Positions 19,127 through 28,372 of a stretch of 64,000 nt of DNA are shown in pieces. The notes under the pieces are model-generated. The model saw only the letters and a list, made by a program, of their open reading frames with translations. It was not told the origin of the DNA and made no database searches. The DNA comes from Frigoriflavimonas asaccharolytica (GTDB lineage: Bacteria > Bacteroidota > Bacteroidia > Flavobacteriales > Weeksellaceae), in NCBI RefSeq assembly GCF_013294015.1, contig NZ_JABSNO010000008.1, positions 62,001 to 126,000 on the forward strand, written 5' to 3'. A program made the position numbers and the translations under genes. Every line of letters begins with the position of its first letter. Position 1 is the stretch's first letter.

Positions 19127-19158
19127 TAAACTATTTAAAATATTAAACTTAACAAATT

Positions 19159-20634
19159 ATGAAAATAAATTTAGCAATCGTAGCATTAGCATTAGCTATA
19201 CCTACAGCATCATTTGCACAGATGGATTCTGTAACAATGTACCAAACTGAGTATCCAAACACATTTTCTTCAGGATCTGCAAATGTATCGCCATTTACGA
19301 AAGATTCAAAAAGATTTAACGATTGGTCTATCTCAGCAGGAGCAGGTGTACCTTTGGTTCAATCTGCTGATTTAACTTCCATTAAAAATGGAAATGGAAC
19401 AAATGTATTCGGCTATTCCGCTTATTTGAGTGTTGATAAAGCTATTACACATGCTTTTGGTTTGAAACTTCAATATGATAGAGGAGAAACAAGACAAGGA
19501 GCTTACAATACTAAAACTGACAATGCACCTACGACTGGAAATCCTTTTTTCCAAGTAGCTGGCAGAACTCAATATGATGCAATCTCTATTTTAGGAGATA
19601 TTAATTTCTCAAATTTATTGAGAAGAGTTGATAACAAATCCCCTCTTAAATGGGCACTTCACGGTTACGCAGGTATTGGTACTTTAGCATATAAAGCTTA
19701 CCAGGAAAATGCGAGTGGCCAAAGTCTTCAAACTGAAGTAAAGCCTTTCAAATTTTATTCATTTTTCGGACAAGCTGGTGTTGGTTTAAAATACAAAGTG
19801 AACAACAGAATAGATTTAGAAGTTAGATCTATGTATGTAGTAACAGGAGATGATGAATTTGATGGTGGTGGTGCACAATACAGCGCTATTAACTTAAGAG
19901 AAGATCAAATTTCCGACAATTTCTTCAACACTACTTTAGGTGTTTCCCTTAAATTAGGAAAACATACATCTCACTTAATGTGGCATGATCCTTTGCAAGA
20001 AATTTATTATAAATTAGATGTACTTGCAGACAAAAACCAAGACGTTGAAGTTTGTAAAAGTGGTGATAATGATAATGACGGAGTTTGCGACGATTGGGAC
20101 AGACAACTTGATACTCCTGCAGGAGCAAGAGTAGATGGAGCTGGTGTTGCTTTAGATACAGATTTAGATGGTGTGATTGATCTTTATGACAAATGTGTTG
20201 TAGTACCTGGTCCAGTTGAAAATGATGGCTGCCCTTATGAAAATACAATTGTGCCTCCAACTAGCGGTGGTATTACTGAAGAAGAAATCAGTTTAGATCC
20301 AATTGAATTTGATTTAAATTCTGATAGAATTTTACCTTCTAACACTTCTATTCTAAATAACGCAGTAAAATACATCAATTCTACAAACGGTGGTTCTTAT
20401 AAAGTTATTGGTGCTACAGATACAAGAGCTTCTGAAGCATATAACCAAAAGCTTTCTGAAAGAAGAGCAAATAGCGTGAAAAGCTATTTAATCCAAAATG
20501 GAGTAGAAAGTAATAAATTGCAAGCTGAAGGTAGAGGAGAAAAAGACCTTAAATACCCAGAATGTGAGCCAGCTACTAAATGTCCAGAATGGAAAAATAG
20601 AGCAAACAGAAGAGTATTCTTTGAAGCAAAATAA
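19159..20634 (+). CDS. OmpA-family outer-membrane protein (second paralogue)
   Basis: A 491-residue paralogue of the preceding gene with the same plan: signal peptide ending in FAQ near residue 21, the shared EYPNTFSSGSANV stretch, a barrel region, Asp-rich repeats (DNDNDGVCDDWDRQLDTP and DTDLDGVIDLYDKC) and a C-terminal OmpA domain ending CPEWKNRANRRVFFEAK. The two copies are alike over their whole length, so this is a tandem gene duplication. A strong terminator at 20658-20684 closes the folK-ompA-ompA unit. Confidence 0.9.
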   Translation: MKINLAIVALALAIPTASFAQMDSVTMYQTEYPNTFSSGSANVSPFTKDSKRFNDWSISAGAGVPLVQSADLTSIKNGNGTNVFGYSAYLSVDKAITHAFGLKLQYDRGETRQGAYNTKTDNAPTTGNPFFQVAGRTQYDAISILGDINFSNLLRRVDNKSPLKWALHGYAGIGTLAYKAYQENASGQSLQTEVKPFKFYSFFGQAGVGLKYKVNNRIDLEVRSMYVVTGDDEFDGGGAQYSAINLREDQISDNFFNTTLGVSLKLGKHTSHLMWHDPLQEIYYKLDVLADKNQDVEVCKSGDNDNDGVCDDWDRQLDTPAGARVDGAGVALDTDLDGVIDLYDKCVVVPGPVENDGCPYENTIVPPTSGGITEEEISLDPIEFDLNSDRILPSNTSILNNAVKYINSTNGGSYKVIGATDTRASEAYNQKLSERRANSVKSYLIQNGVESNKLQAEGRGEKDLKYPECEPATKCPEWKNRANRRVFFEAK

Positions 20635-20657
20635 TTTTTAAATTATTATTTAATATT

Positions 20658-20686
20658 AAAAGCCACGCATTGCGTGGCTTTTTTGT
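20658..20686 (+). terminator. Terminator after the OmpA pair
   Basis: The stem AAAGCCACGC/GCGTGGCTTT with an ATT loop is followed by TTTTTT. It lies 24 nt beyond the OmpA stop codon. Confidence 0.9.
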
Positions 20687-20714
20687 ATTTTTAATTATTC
20701 AATATAAATATAAG

Positions 20715-22616
20715 ATGATCTCAGAACAAAATTTCCAAAAACTAAAATATGAAACTTTAGAACATTTCTGGGGTTACAATATATTTAGAGATTTGCAAGA
20801 AGAAATTATCGACGGAGTAATGCACGGCAAAGATACCATGGTTTTGCTTCCAACTGGTGGTGGTAAATCTCTTTGCTACCAATTGCCCGCGCTTTTATTA
20901 GAAGGCACTTGTATCGTAATTTCGCCACTTCTAGCTTTAATGAGAGATCAAGTATTGCAATTAAAAAGAAAGGGCATAGAAGCAGAATATCTATCTTCAG
21001 AATTAGAAGATTTTGCCGCAGAAACCATCTATTCCCGATGCAAAGAAGGTATCACCAAGATTCTATATGTATCTCCAGAAAGGCTTTCTCAACCGCAATT
21101 TCTTCAGCAAATACAAGAGATAAAAATTTCTTTTTTGGCCATTGATGAGGCTCATTGTATATCAGAATGGGGACAGGATTTCCGACCAAGCTACCAAAAT
21201 ATTAAAAATTTTAAAAAAGATATAGCTGGCATCTCTTGCATCGCTCTTACTGCAACTGCCACACCGAAAGTACTAGATGAAATTATAAAAAAATTGGATT
21301 TAAAAAATCCTCAATTATTTCAAAAAAGTTTCCGACGAGAAAATTTAAAGTTAATAAAAGAAAATGTAGCAGATAAATATCAAACTGTCTTTAATATTTT
21401 AAAATACAACAATTCTTCTGGCATCATATACGCCAGAACCAGAAAAGAAACTGAAAATATTACCGAATATTTGCAAAAAAACAATGTAAAAAATGTAGAT
21501 TTTTTCCACGCAGGCCTTTCTCCAAAAGACAAGCATGCAAAGCAAAGCAAATGGTTGCAAAGCTCGCAACATACACTTATTGCTACAAATGCTTTTGGAA
21601 TGGGTATCGATAAAGATAATGTACGTTTCGTAATACATCTTAATGCACCAAATAGCTTAGAAAACTATTATCAAGAAATTGGAAGAGCAGGTAGAGATGG
21701 CGGAGAAAGTTTCACATTTTTACTGTGGAATGAGCAAGAATTGCAACAATTTGACGATATATTTAAAAATCAAATTCCTAATAAGTCCGAATTTCTAAAA
21801 ATAGTAAATACCCTCTACTCTATTTTTCAAATTGCAGAGCACGATATGCCAGAAACTAGATTCCAATTGCATTACCACAAATTAAAAAATATAACGAAAT
21901 GCAGTACCGCAAAAATTAAAAATGTTCTTAATTTTCTGCACAACCAAGAAATTATATTTCTGAATGATTACAAAAGTTTATCTAGTTTACAACTTCTCGT
22001 TTCGGCAGAAGAACTAGATTTTTTGCCTAAAAAAGATGCCTATTTTTTAGAATTATTAATGAGAAATTTACCTGGACTATCTTCTCAAAAAATCTATTTC
22101 AGTGAGGTAAAAATCAGCAACGCACTTTCTACAGATCTTTTGTTAATAAAGGAAAGAATACGAGAAATGCAATACAAAAATCATTTAGAATACATAGATG
22201 GCGCATTGGCTTCCATAAAATTTTTAAAACCGAGAAACGAGCGATTTACAGAAGGAGCCTATTGGAATTTATTTTCGCAAATTCAACAAAATAAAATTCA
22301 AAAATGGGAAGAGATGAAATACTTTGTGAAAAATGAAGAATATTGCAGCATGAAACTCATCCTCTCCTATTTTGGGGAAAAAAATGTAAAAAATTGTGGA
22401 GTTTGTTCTATTTGCGAAAAGAAAAATGAAGGTGTTTTTGGTAAAAATATAAGCAGTGAAATTTTAAAAATATTGGCCCAAAAACCAAGTACTGTAGAAG
22501 AAATTGCAATCCAGTTGCATTATCATCAAAAAGAAAATATACTAGAAAACCTCATCATTCTACTAGATACGCAGAAAGTGAAAATGCTAAATTTCCGCAC
22601 TTATATGTTGGCTTAA
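20715..22616 (+). CDS. recQ: ATP-dependent DNA helicase RecQ, short form
   Basis: A 633-residue 3'-5' DNA helicase of recombination and repair. The start is the ATG at 20715, because an earlier ATG at 20670 lies inside the upstream terminator. Motifs: Walker A LLPTGGGKSLCYQLP near residue 47, IDEAHCISEWGQDFRPSY near 143, TATATPKV, and YQEIGRAGRDGG near 320. A RecQ zinc-binding segment is seen near 565-585 (EYCSMKLILSYFGE ... CGVCSIC), followed by a short winged-helix-like end. No HRDC domain follows, so this resembles the shorter of the RecQ types found in this phylum. Confidence 0.92.
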   Translation: MISEQNFQKLKYETLEHFWGYNIFRDLQEEIIDGVMHGKDTMVLLPTGGGKSLCYQLPALLLEGTCIVISPLLALMRDQVLQLKRKGIEAEYLSSELEDFAAETIYSRCKEGITKILYVSPERLSQPQFLQQIQEIKISFLAIDEAHCISEWGQDFRPSYQNIKNFKKDIAGISCIALTATATPKVLDEIIKKLDLKNPQLFQKSFRRENLKLIKENVADKYQTVFNILKYNNSSGIIYARTRKETENITEYLQKNNVKNVDFFHAGLSPKDKHAKQSKWLQSSQHTLIATNAFGMGIDKDNVRFVIHLNAPNSLENYYQEIGRAGRDGGESFTFLLWNEQELQQFDDIFKNQIPNKSEFLKIVNTLYSIFQIAEHDMPETRFQLHYHKLKNITKCSTAKIKNVLNFLHNQEIIFLNDYKSLSSLQLLVSAEELDFLPKKDAYFLELLMRNLPGLSSQKIYFSEVKISNALSTDLLLIKERIREMQYKNHLEYIDGALASIKFLKPRNERFTEGAYWNLFSQIQQNKIQKWEEMKYFVKNEEYCSMKLILSYFGEKNVKNCGVCSICEKKNEGVFGKNISSEILKILAQKPSTVEEIAIQLHYHQKENILENLIILLDTQKVKMLNFRTYMLA

Positions 22617-22627
22617 ATATTTAAATA

Positions 22628-22658
22628 TTTGTATTAAGTTATTTTTAAAATATCTTTG
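22628..22658 (+). promoter_or_regulatory. Promoter of fmt with the -7 box four bases from the start codon
   Basis: TTTG at 22628-22631, 19 nt, then TATCTTTG at 22651-22658, a full Bacteroidota promoter. The ATG of fmt is at 22663, so transcription would begin at or beside the start codon. Confidence 0.7.
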
Positions 22659-22662
22659 CAGT

Positions 22663-23610
22663 ATGAAATCTTTAAAAGTACTATTTTTCGGCACTCCAGA
22701 GTTTGCAGCTACATCTTTAGAAGCCATTCATCTTTCTCATCATCAAATTGTAGGCGCTGTAACAGCGCCAGACAAAGCAAGCGGACGTGGGCAAAAGATA
22801 TCTCAATCTGCAGTAAAAATATATGCAGTAGAAAATAATATTCCCGTATTTCAGCCAGAAAAATTGCGAAATGAAGATTTTTTAGCGGAAGTACAAAAAT
22901 TAAATGCCGATATTTTCGTCGTTGTTGCTTTTAGAATGATGCCAAAGATATTGTTTGAAATCCCAGAGAAAGGCACTTTCAACCTTCATGCATCTCTTCT
23001 TCCGCAATATCGTGGTGCAGCGCCAATCAATTTCGCAATCATTAATGGTGAAAAGGAAACTGGTGCTACAACTTTCTTTATCAACGAAAAAATAGATGAA
23101 GGAAATATACTGCTTCAAGATAGACTAAACATCGCTGAAAATGAAAATGCTGGAGAATTACATGATCGTTTGATGGTTTTAGGAGCTAATTTAATTGTGA
23201 AAACGCTAGATGGAATTGCAGAAAATTCTATTGTAGAAAAACCGCAGCCGGATGCTGATGAAATAAAAGGAGCTTTCAAGATTTATAAAGAACAGACCAA
23301 AATAGATTGGAATTTAAATTCAAAAACGATTCATCAATTTATTTTAGGAATGTCGCCATATCCTGCCGCTTTCACAGAAATGAAATTAAATAACGAAGTT
23401 AAAACTCTCAAAATTTTTGGAGGTACTTTTGAAATCAAAGCGCATCAGAAAAATCCTGGAAATTTAAAAATTGAAAAATCAGACTTTTATTTTTATACAA
23501 AAGATGGAATTTACAGACCAGAAAGTTTGCAACTTCAAGGTAAAAAAAGAATGTCTGTGAAGGATTTCTTAAATGGATTCCAAAATTTTGAAGGAATTTC
23601 TGAAGCATAA
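22663..23610 (+). CDS. fmt: Methionyl-tRNA formyltransferase
   Basis: A 315-residue enzyme that formylates initiator Met-tRNA using 10-formyl-THF. The N-terminal VLFFGTPEFAATSLEAI, the catalytic region SLLPQYRGAAPINFAIINGE (with the Asn-His-Asp type site including NLHASLLP), and TGATTFFINEKIDEGNIL are all typical. The C-terminal OB-like domain (KIYKEQTKIDWN ... ILGMSPYPAA) is present, so the gene is full length. It pairs functionally with the peptide deformylase encoded just downstream on the other strand. See the adjoining promoter entry: the transcript is probably leaderless. Confidence 0.95.
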   Translation: MKSLKVLFFGTPEFAATSLEAIHLSHHQIVGAVTAPDKASGRGQKISQSAVKIYAVENNIPVFQPEKLRNEDFLAEVQKLNADIFVVVAFRMMPKILFEIPEKGTFNLHASLLPQYRGAAPINFAIINGEKETGATTFFINEKIDEGNILLQDRLNIAENENAGELHDRLMVLGANLIVKTLDGIAENSIVEKPQPDADEIKGAFKIYKEQTKIDWNLNSKTIHQFILGMSPYPAAFTEMKLNNEVKTLKIFGGTFEIKAHQKNPGNLKIEKSDFYFYTKDGIYRPESLQLQGKKRMSVKDFLNGFQNFEGISEA

Positions 23611-23640
23611 AAAATGCTGCTCAACATTGAACAGCATTGT
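23606..23640 (-). terminator. Terminator between fmt and the DUF5606 gene
   Basis: The imperfect hairpin AATGCTG...CAGCATT with an inner TCAA/TTGA pairing lies between convergent genes. On the minus strand it is followed by TTTTTT, so it best serves the DUF5606 gene. Confidence 0.65.
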
Positions 23641-23661
23641 AATAGTTGAAGATTAAAAATA

Positions 23662-24228
23662 TTAACCCTTTTTGGAAAGCGTAGATTTTGTATTGGATTT
23701 TGCTCCAGTACTAGCTTTAGCTTTCGTATTTGCTGTTTTGTTTTGTACTTTTTCCTGCTTTGCCATATCTAAATTTGGACTTGCATTTTCATCTGGATTT
23801 TCTAGTGCAGCAGCTCTATCTGCAAATGCTTTTTCTGATATATAACCCGCAGATTGAAGCGTATTGTACCATTGTGCCAATTTTTTCATATCAGAAACAT
23901 ACACTCTTTCTGTATCATAATCTGGCAAAGCTTTTTCCATGAAACTTCTTAATTCTGCATCGGTAGACTTGTGAGAAATAGTTGCTTCATAATTACTCAT
24001 TTTACCTACGTTTTCAAAAACTTCATAGAGATTTACTTCTTTATCAAAAGTAAACATAGCAATATTATCCAACAAGCTCACTTGGCTAGAATTTCCAATA
24101 CTTACTTTCTTTTTGCTGATAACGTCTTCAATGATGAACCCATTTTTCAATTGAGAAACCAATTTGAAAAGTCCTGGTTTTCCAGATATTGAAATGATTT
24201 TTTCTAACGCTTTATTGTTTTCTTTCAT
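23662..24228 (-). CDS. DUF5606 domain protein
   Basis: A 188-residue protein whose N-terminal ~140 residues match my memory of DUF5606 of Bacteroidota (ALEKIISISGKPGLFKLVSQ, NGFIIEDVISKKKVSIG, SMFT-type middle and VYVSDMKKLAQWYNTL). The C-terminal ~45 residues are low-complexity and rich in Lys, Thr, Ala and Ser. It is cytoplasmic, with no signal sequence. Its function is unknown. It is 19 nt downstream of def and in the same direction, so ruvX-def-DUF5606 form one operon with the terminator at 23606-23640. Confidence 0.8.
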   Translation of the reverse strand: MKENNKALEKIISISGKPGLFKLVSQLKNGFIIEDVISKKKVSIGNSSQVSLLDNIAMFTFDKEVNLYEVFENVGKMSNYEATISHKSTDAELRSFMEKALPDYDTERVYVSDMKKLAQWYNTLQSAGYISEKAFADRAAALENPDENASPNLDMAKQEKVQNKTANTKAKASTGAKSNTKSTLSKKG

Positions 24229-24247
24229 TTTTAAAATTTATTTATAT

Positions 24248-24820
24248 TTATTTTGGAAATCTCATCTTGTAATTCACACTTATTTCACCTTTCGAGATTT
24301 TATTTAACTTTCCTTTTACCATTTTTTTCTTCAGATTACTAAGGTGATCTGTGAACAAAATACCTTCTATATGATCGTATTCATGCTGTATCACTCTAGC
24401 TCTTATGTCTTGGAAAATATCCGTATGCTTCTGGAAGTTTTCATCGTAATACTCTATTTTTATGGTATCCAATCTTTTCACATCTTCTCGCACATCTGGA
24501 ATAGAAAGACAACCCTCGTTAAATTTCCATTCTTTTCCACTCTCTTCAAGAATTTTCGCATTAATGAAAATCTTGCGAAATATTTTCAATTCCTCAGCTA
24601 TTTCCGCATAATCTTCATCATCAGCTAAAGGAGAAACATCTACGATGAAAAGTCTAATATCCAAGCCGATTTGCGGTGCAGCAAGGCCAATTCCGTTGGC
24701 ACTTTCTAAAGTGTCAAACATATTGTCAATCAGACCTTTTAAATCTGGATAATCTTTATCTATGGGAGCGCATTCTTTTCTTAAAACTGCATCTCCGAAT
24801 GCTCGTATTGGTAATATCAT
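24248..24820 (-). CDS. def: Peptide deformylase
   Basis: A 190-residue Fe2+ hydrolase that removes the formyl group from nascent proteins. The three signature motifs are complete: GIGLAAPQIG near residue 44, EGCLSIP near 105 and QHEYDHIEG near 150 with the two His ligands and catalytic Glu. The start overlaps the ruvX stop by 4 nt (ATGA), showing translational coupling. fmt, the enzyme that adds the formyl group, lies close by in the opposite direction. Confidence 0.96.
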   Translation of the reverse strand: MILPIRAFGDAVLRKECAPIDKDYPDLKGLIDNMFDTLESANGIGLAAPQIGLDIRLFIVDVSPLADDEDYAEIAEELKIFRKIFINAKILEESGKEWKFNEGCLSIPDVREDVKRLDTIKIEYYDENFQKHTDIFQDIRARVIQHEYDHIEGILFTDHLSNLKKKMVKGKLNKISKGEISVNYKMRFPK

Positions 24821-25233
24821 TTTTGTTTCTGTTCCATAAAATTTTGCAAAATAATAGTAGCACTTACTCTATCTATCAACCCTTTTTCTTGTCTTTTCTT
24901 TTTGCTTTTTCCACTTTGAGAGATGAAAAAAGATGCCATTTTGGAAGTAAATCTTTCATCAAATCTAAAAACTTCTATCTGCGGATAAGCTTCTTGAAAA
25001 TTTTTTACAAATATAGAAATTTCAGTTTCTATTTCGTTCATATTTCCTTTCAAATCTTTTGGCAAACCAACAACGATGCTCTCAACTTTGTTTAAAATAA
25101 AATAATTTTTGAAAAATTCAAATATTTTCGGAGTTTCTATCGTGTCTACGGCACTTGCGATTATTTGCATATCGTCTGTCGCTGCTATTCCGCATCGCTT
25201 TTTGCCATAATCTATTGCCATAATCTGTGCCAT
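24817..25233 (-). CDS. ruvX: Holliday-junction resolvase-like / pre-16S rRNA nuclease RuvX (YqgF)
   Basis: A ~138-residue RNase H-fold nuclease implicated in 16S rRNA 5' maturation. The first strand MAIDYGKKRCGIA carries the catalytic Asp, IVVGLPKDLKGNMNE is the conserved middle, and FRFDERFTSKMA and KGLIDRVSATIILQ give the remaining acidic residues. I use the ATG at 25233; a TTG start at 25242 would add three residues. It is the first gene of the ruvX-def-DUF5606 unit. Confidence 0.92.
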   Translation of the reverse strand: MAQIMAIDYGKKRCGIAATDDMQIIASAVDTIETPKIFEFFKNYFILNKVESIVVGLPKDLKGNMNEIETEISIFVKNFQEAYPQIEVFRFDERFTSKMASFFISQSGKSKKKRQEKGLIDRVSATIILQNFMEQKQK

Positions 25234-25336
25234 CGTTGGCAAATTTACTAAAATAATAAATAAAATTTCTGAAACTGAAATTTGTAGTACAAATATTGCG
25301 AGGAAATAGATACATTAGCAGAGAAATTTTTTAATA

Positions 25337-25816
25337 ATGAAAACATTAATTCTTGTAAGGCATGCCAAAAGTGATTGGCAATTTCCTATTCCTGATTTTG
25401 AAAGACCACTTAATGAAAGAGGTTTAAAAAACGCCCCAAAAATGGCGGAATTTTTATTTCGCAAAAATATTTCTATCGATCAAATGATTACCAGTTCTGC
25501 AAATCGGGCGAAATCTACTTGTGAATTTTTTGCAGAGAAATATCAAATAAATTTTTCAGAAACAAGAGAATTATACCACGCAAACGAGCGTCAATTTTTA
25601 AAAGTAATTACCAATGCTGATGAAAATTCTCAGTCTTTAGCAATTTTCTCACACAATAATAGTATTTCAGAATTTGCCAATTCTCTTTGTGGCACAGATT
25701 TGATATTTAAAACTTGCGGAGTTGCCATTTTTACTATTAATTCAGAAACATGGGCCGAATTTGAATTTGCCGCAAAAGAATTTATGCAGTATTACTCTCC
25801 AAAAACTATTGGATAA
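25337..25816 (+). CDS. sixA: Histidine phosphatase SixA-like
   Basis: A 159-residue phosphoglycerate-mutase-fold phosphatase. The catalytic His motif LVRHAKSDW is at residues 5-13, followed by DFERPLNERGLKNAPKMA and the SSANRAKSTCEFF segment, and the second His lies in IFSHNNSISEFANSLCG. SixA removes phosphate from phosphohistidine of phosphorelay proteins. The physiological substrate here is inferred only. The gene is divergent from ruvX and followed after 41 nt by an LLM oxidoreductase. Confidence 0.87.
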   Translation: MKTLILVRHAKSDWQFPIPDFERPLNERGLKNAPKMAEFLFRKNISIDQMITSSANRAKSTCEFFAEKYQINFSETRELYHANERQFLKVITNADENSQSLAIFSHNNSISEFANSLCGTDLIFKTCGVAIFTINSETWAEFEFAAKEFMQYYSPKTIG

Positions 25817-25857
25817 TTTTTTGGCACGAATTATTCTATCTATTATTTAAATAAAAA

Positions 25858-26868
25858 ATGAAAAATTTCGAAATATCTGTTTTAGATCTTGCACCTGTAA
25901 AGCAAAACAGAACCATAAAAAATACATTCAATGATAGCTTAAATCTTGCATTAGCAGCAGAAAAATTAAATTACAAAAGATTTTGGCTCGCAGAACACCA
26001 TAATATGGCGAGCATTGCCAGTTCTGCAACCTCCGTCTTGATAGGATATATTGCTAATGGAACGACCAAAATTAAAGTTGGTTCGGGAGGAATAATGCTA
26101 CCCAATCACAGTTCTTTGGTTATCGCAGAACAATTTGGCACCTTAGAAAGTTTGTATCCGGGTAGAATAGATTTAGGTGTTGGTAGAGCACCTGGAACAG
26201 ACGGATTAACGGCAAAAGCTTTGGGTAGAAATCCAGAAAACATCAATCAGCATTTTCCAAAACAAATACAAGAATTGCAGAAATATTTCTCTACAGAAAA
26301 TGAAAATTCATTGGTGAGAGCAATTCCTGGCGAAGGTTGTGATATACCTATTTATATTTTGGGCAGTAGTACAGATAGCGCTTGGCTTGCTGCAAAAATG
26401 GGACTTCCGTATGCTTTTGCGGGCCATTTTGCACCACAAATGATGGAAAGAGCTTTTGAAATTTATAGAAATAATTTTGAACCAAGTGAACAGCTCTCAA
26501 AACCTTATATTATTTCTTGTGTAAATGGTATTGCTGCAGATACTGACAAAGAAGCAGAAAAATTGGCAACAACATTATATCAAGCCTTCACAAATCTCAT
26601 CCGAAATGATAGAAAGCCTTACGCGAAACCAATTGAAGATATAGATTCTTATTGGAATCCCACGGAAAAAGCACATGTAATGAATATGTTGCATTACAGT
26701 TTTATAGGAGGACATGAAACAGTAAAAACAAAAATTTCAGCTTTTCAGAACTTTTTTGAAGTGGACGAGATAATGATAACTTCACATATCTACGAAAATG
26801 AATTGCGCATCAAATCTTACGAGATTTTCAGAAAAACTGTAGATGATTTGTTTGCAATCACTGCATAA
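25858..26868 (+). CDS. LLM-class flavin-dependent oxidoreductase
   Basis: A 336-residue TIM-barrel enzyme of the luciferase-like monooxygenase family. Typical stretches are FWLAEHHNMASIASSAT near residue 40, IKVGSGGIMLPNHSSLVIAEQFGTL near 75 and LYPGRIDLGVGRAPG near 100. Such proteins bind FMN and oxidise varied substrates; the subgroup here (MsnO8-like) has no settled substrate. It follows sixA in the same direction and converges on the hydrolase gene with 5 nt between stop codons. Confidence 0.9.
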   Translation: MKNFEISVLDLAPVKQNRTIKNTFNDSLNLALAAEKLNYKRFWLAEHHNMASIASSATSVLIGYIANGTTKIKVGSGGIMLPNHSSLVIAEQFGTLESLYPGRIDLGVGRAPGTDGLTAKALGRNPENINQHFPKQIQELQKYFSTENENSLVRAIPGEGCDIPIYILGSSTDSAWLAAKMGLPYAFAGHFAPQMMERAFEIYRNNFEPSEQLSKPYIISCVNGIAADTDKEAEKLATTLYQAFTNLIRNDRKPYAKPIEDIDSYWNPTEKAHVMNMLHYSFIGGHETVKTKISAFQNFFEVDEIMITSHIYENELRIKSYEIFRKTVDDLFAITA

Positions 26869-26873
26869 ATATT

Positions 26874-27674
26874 TTAATTATTTAAAATATTTTCCAATTT
26901 TGCTTGGTATTCTAGATTATCAGTAATTAAACTATGAATTTCACCATCAAGGGGAACTAACACATCCCCTTTTTTAAATTCTTGTTCCAACATTTTAGAA
27001 TTTTCAAAAGGTATTACCTCATCATTTGTGCCGTGGAATACCACAACTGGCATTTTGCATTTTTTCAAATATTCGCTGGTTGCAAATTTGTATTTTAAAA
27101 TAAAACTCGGAATAAAAGAAAAGTTCTGCTCCATTATTTCCGTCAAACTGTAATATGGTGCTTGCAAAATTAATAATTTAGGGTTGTTTTCCGAAGCCAA
27201 TTTGGCAGCCAAACCTGTACCAATAGAATAGCCTAAAACTACAATTTTATCTTCCGTATATTTTTTCTTGAAAAAATTATATACCGTTTGATTGTCTTTA
27301 AAAATTTGCTTTTCGCTAGCAATTGCACCTCCGCTTTTTCCATAACCGCGGAAATCTAATAAAAATAAATCATATCCTAAATCTGTATATAATTTAGAAA
27401 TATGTGCCCAAGAATTGACGCTTCCACCATTGCCATGAAGGTAAAATAGAAGACCTTTAGATTTTTCTGCTTTAAATAAAACACCATTTAATTGTGTTCC
27501 ATCTTCCATTTTTACATTGATCTCTTCAAATTTTTCAGGGAAATTGTACGTAAAATTCTTGCCCAACTTTTCTGGAATAAAGATGATTTTCTCCTGATAA
27601 AAGTAGAGAATAGTACAAATTGCAATATAAATTGCAGCTGCAACTACGGTAAAAATTATTATCGTTTTTCTCAT
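26874..27674 (-). CDS. Membrane-anchored alpha/beta hydrolase (BEM46-like)
   Basis: A 266-residue serine hydrolase with an N-terminal membrane anchor (residues ~4-25). The oxyanion-hole segment YLHGNGGSVNSW is near residue 80, LLDFRGYGKSGG near 105, the nucleophile elbow GYSIGTG near 150, and the catalytic Asp and His in HGTNDEVIPF near 215 and DGEIHSLIT near 245. This matches the BEM46/ABHD13 family. The catalytic domain probably faces the periplasm. The substrate is unknown. Confidence 0.85.
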   Translation of the reverse strand: MRKTIIIFTVVAAAIYIAICTILYFYQEKIIFIPEKLGKNFTYNFPEKFEEINVKMEDGTQLNGVLFKAEKSKGLLFYLHGNGGSVNSWAHISKLYTDLGYDLFLLDFRGYGKSGGAIASEKQIFKDNQTVYNFFKKKYTEDKIVVLGYSIGTGLAAKLASENNPKLLILQAPYYSLTEIMEQNFSFIPSFILKYKFATSEYLKKCKMPVVVFHGTNDEVIPFENSKMLEQEFKKGDVLVPLDGEIHSLITDNLEYQAKLENILNN

Positions 27675-27700
27675 TTTTATTTTAAACTAAATAATAATTT

Positions 27701-28372
27701 TTATTGTATAATCAAAGTTATCGGCTGTTGAAAATTTCCCTTCACAGCATTGCCTTTATAGAGCAAAGGTTTTTCTAGTTTTTGTATAGAATATAAATAA
27801 ATGGCACTTAGAAGATTAAACTCAGCTTTTTCTCCGTTGTATTTTATTTTTTTAAATTTTCCGTCTACATCTATTAGAAATTTCAATTGGCAAGTATATC
27901 TTCCATCACCATCCATATAAAACTGTTGTGGAAAATTTTGACGAATAAAAATATTCAAATCTGCTAATTGTTCGAAATTTTCGGTTTCTGCAATTGATAT
28001 TGATGGATGTTCTTCTTTAGCTAAATCAGAGGCTTGCTTTATACTTTTTTCAGAAATCGTATTTGCTGTATCAGGTTTTTCTTTTCCGTTAATTACAGTA
28101 AAACTTGTAAGAGTACTTATTTGATCTGCATTGTACAATTGCTCATACAGCGTTTTCAATTTTACCATTTTTTTTAAATAAAATTCGCTGTATTTCTTTT
28201 TCCAAAGCTCCTCGTTTTTCTTGTAACTATAATGCGAAATACTATCATTACATTCTTCCCGAATTTCTTCTGCTTTTTTAATTAAACTTTTATCAACAGA
28301 AAAATTCGTGATTTGAGCCGAAAAATTTAGGCTAAAAAAGAATACAAGTGATAAATAGCAAAATCTAAACAT
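27701..28372 (-). CDS. Secreted conserved hypothetical protein
   Basis: A 223-residue protein with a signal peptide (MFRFCYLSLVFFFSLNFSAQ). The rest is mostly helical and charged, with the C-terminal part CQLKFLIDVDGKFKKIKYNG resembling a TonB-C-like beta segment found in Bacteroidota exported proteins, but I cannot assign a family. Its start overlaps the end of the HMG-CoA reductase gene by 8 nt, so both are co-transcribed. A link to isoprenoid synthesis is only positional. Confidence 0.6.
   Translation of the reverse strand: MFRFCYLSLVFFFSLNFSAQITNFSVDKSLIKKAEEIREECNDSISHYSYKKNEELWKKKYSEFYLKKMVKLKTLYEQLYNADQISTLTSFTVINGKEKPDTANTISEKSIKQASDLAKEEHPSISIAETENFEQLADLNIFIRQNFPQQFYMDGDGRYTCQLKFLIDVDGKFKKIKYNGEKAEFNLLSAIYLYSIQKLEKPLLYKGNAVKGNFQQPITLIIQ

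Noticed and set aside
20670-20714. Earlier ATG for RecQ
   Set aside because: It lies inside the terminator hairpin of the OmpA unit, and RecQ homologues begin near the ATG at 20715.
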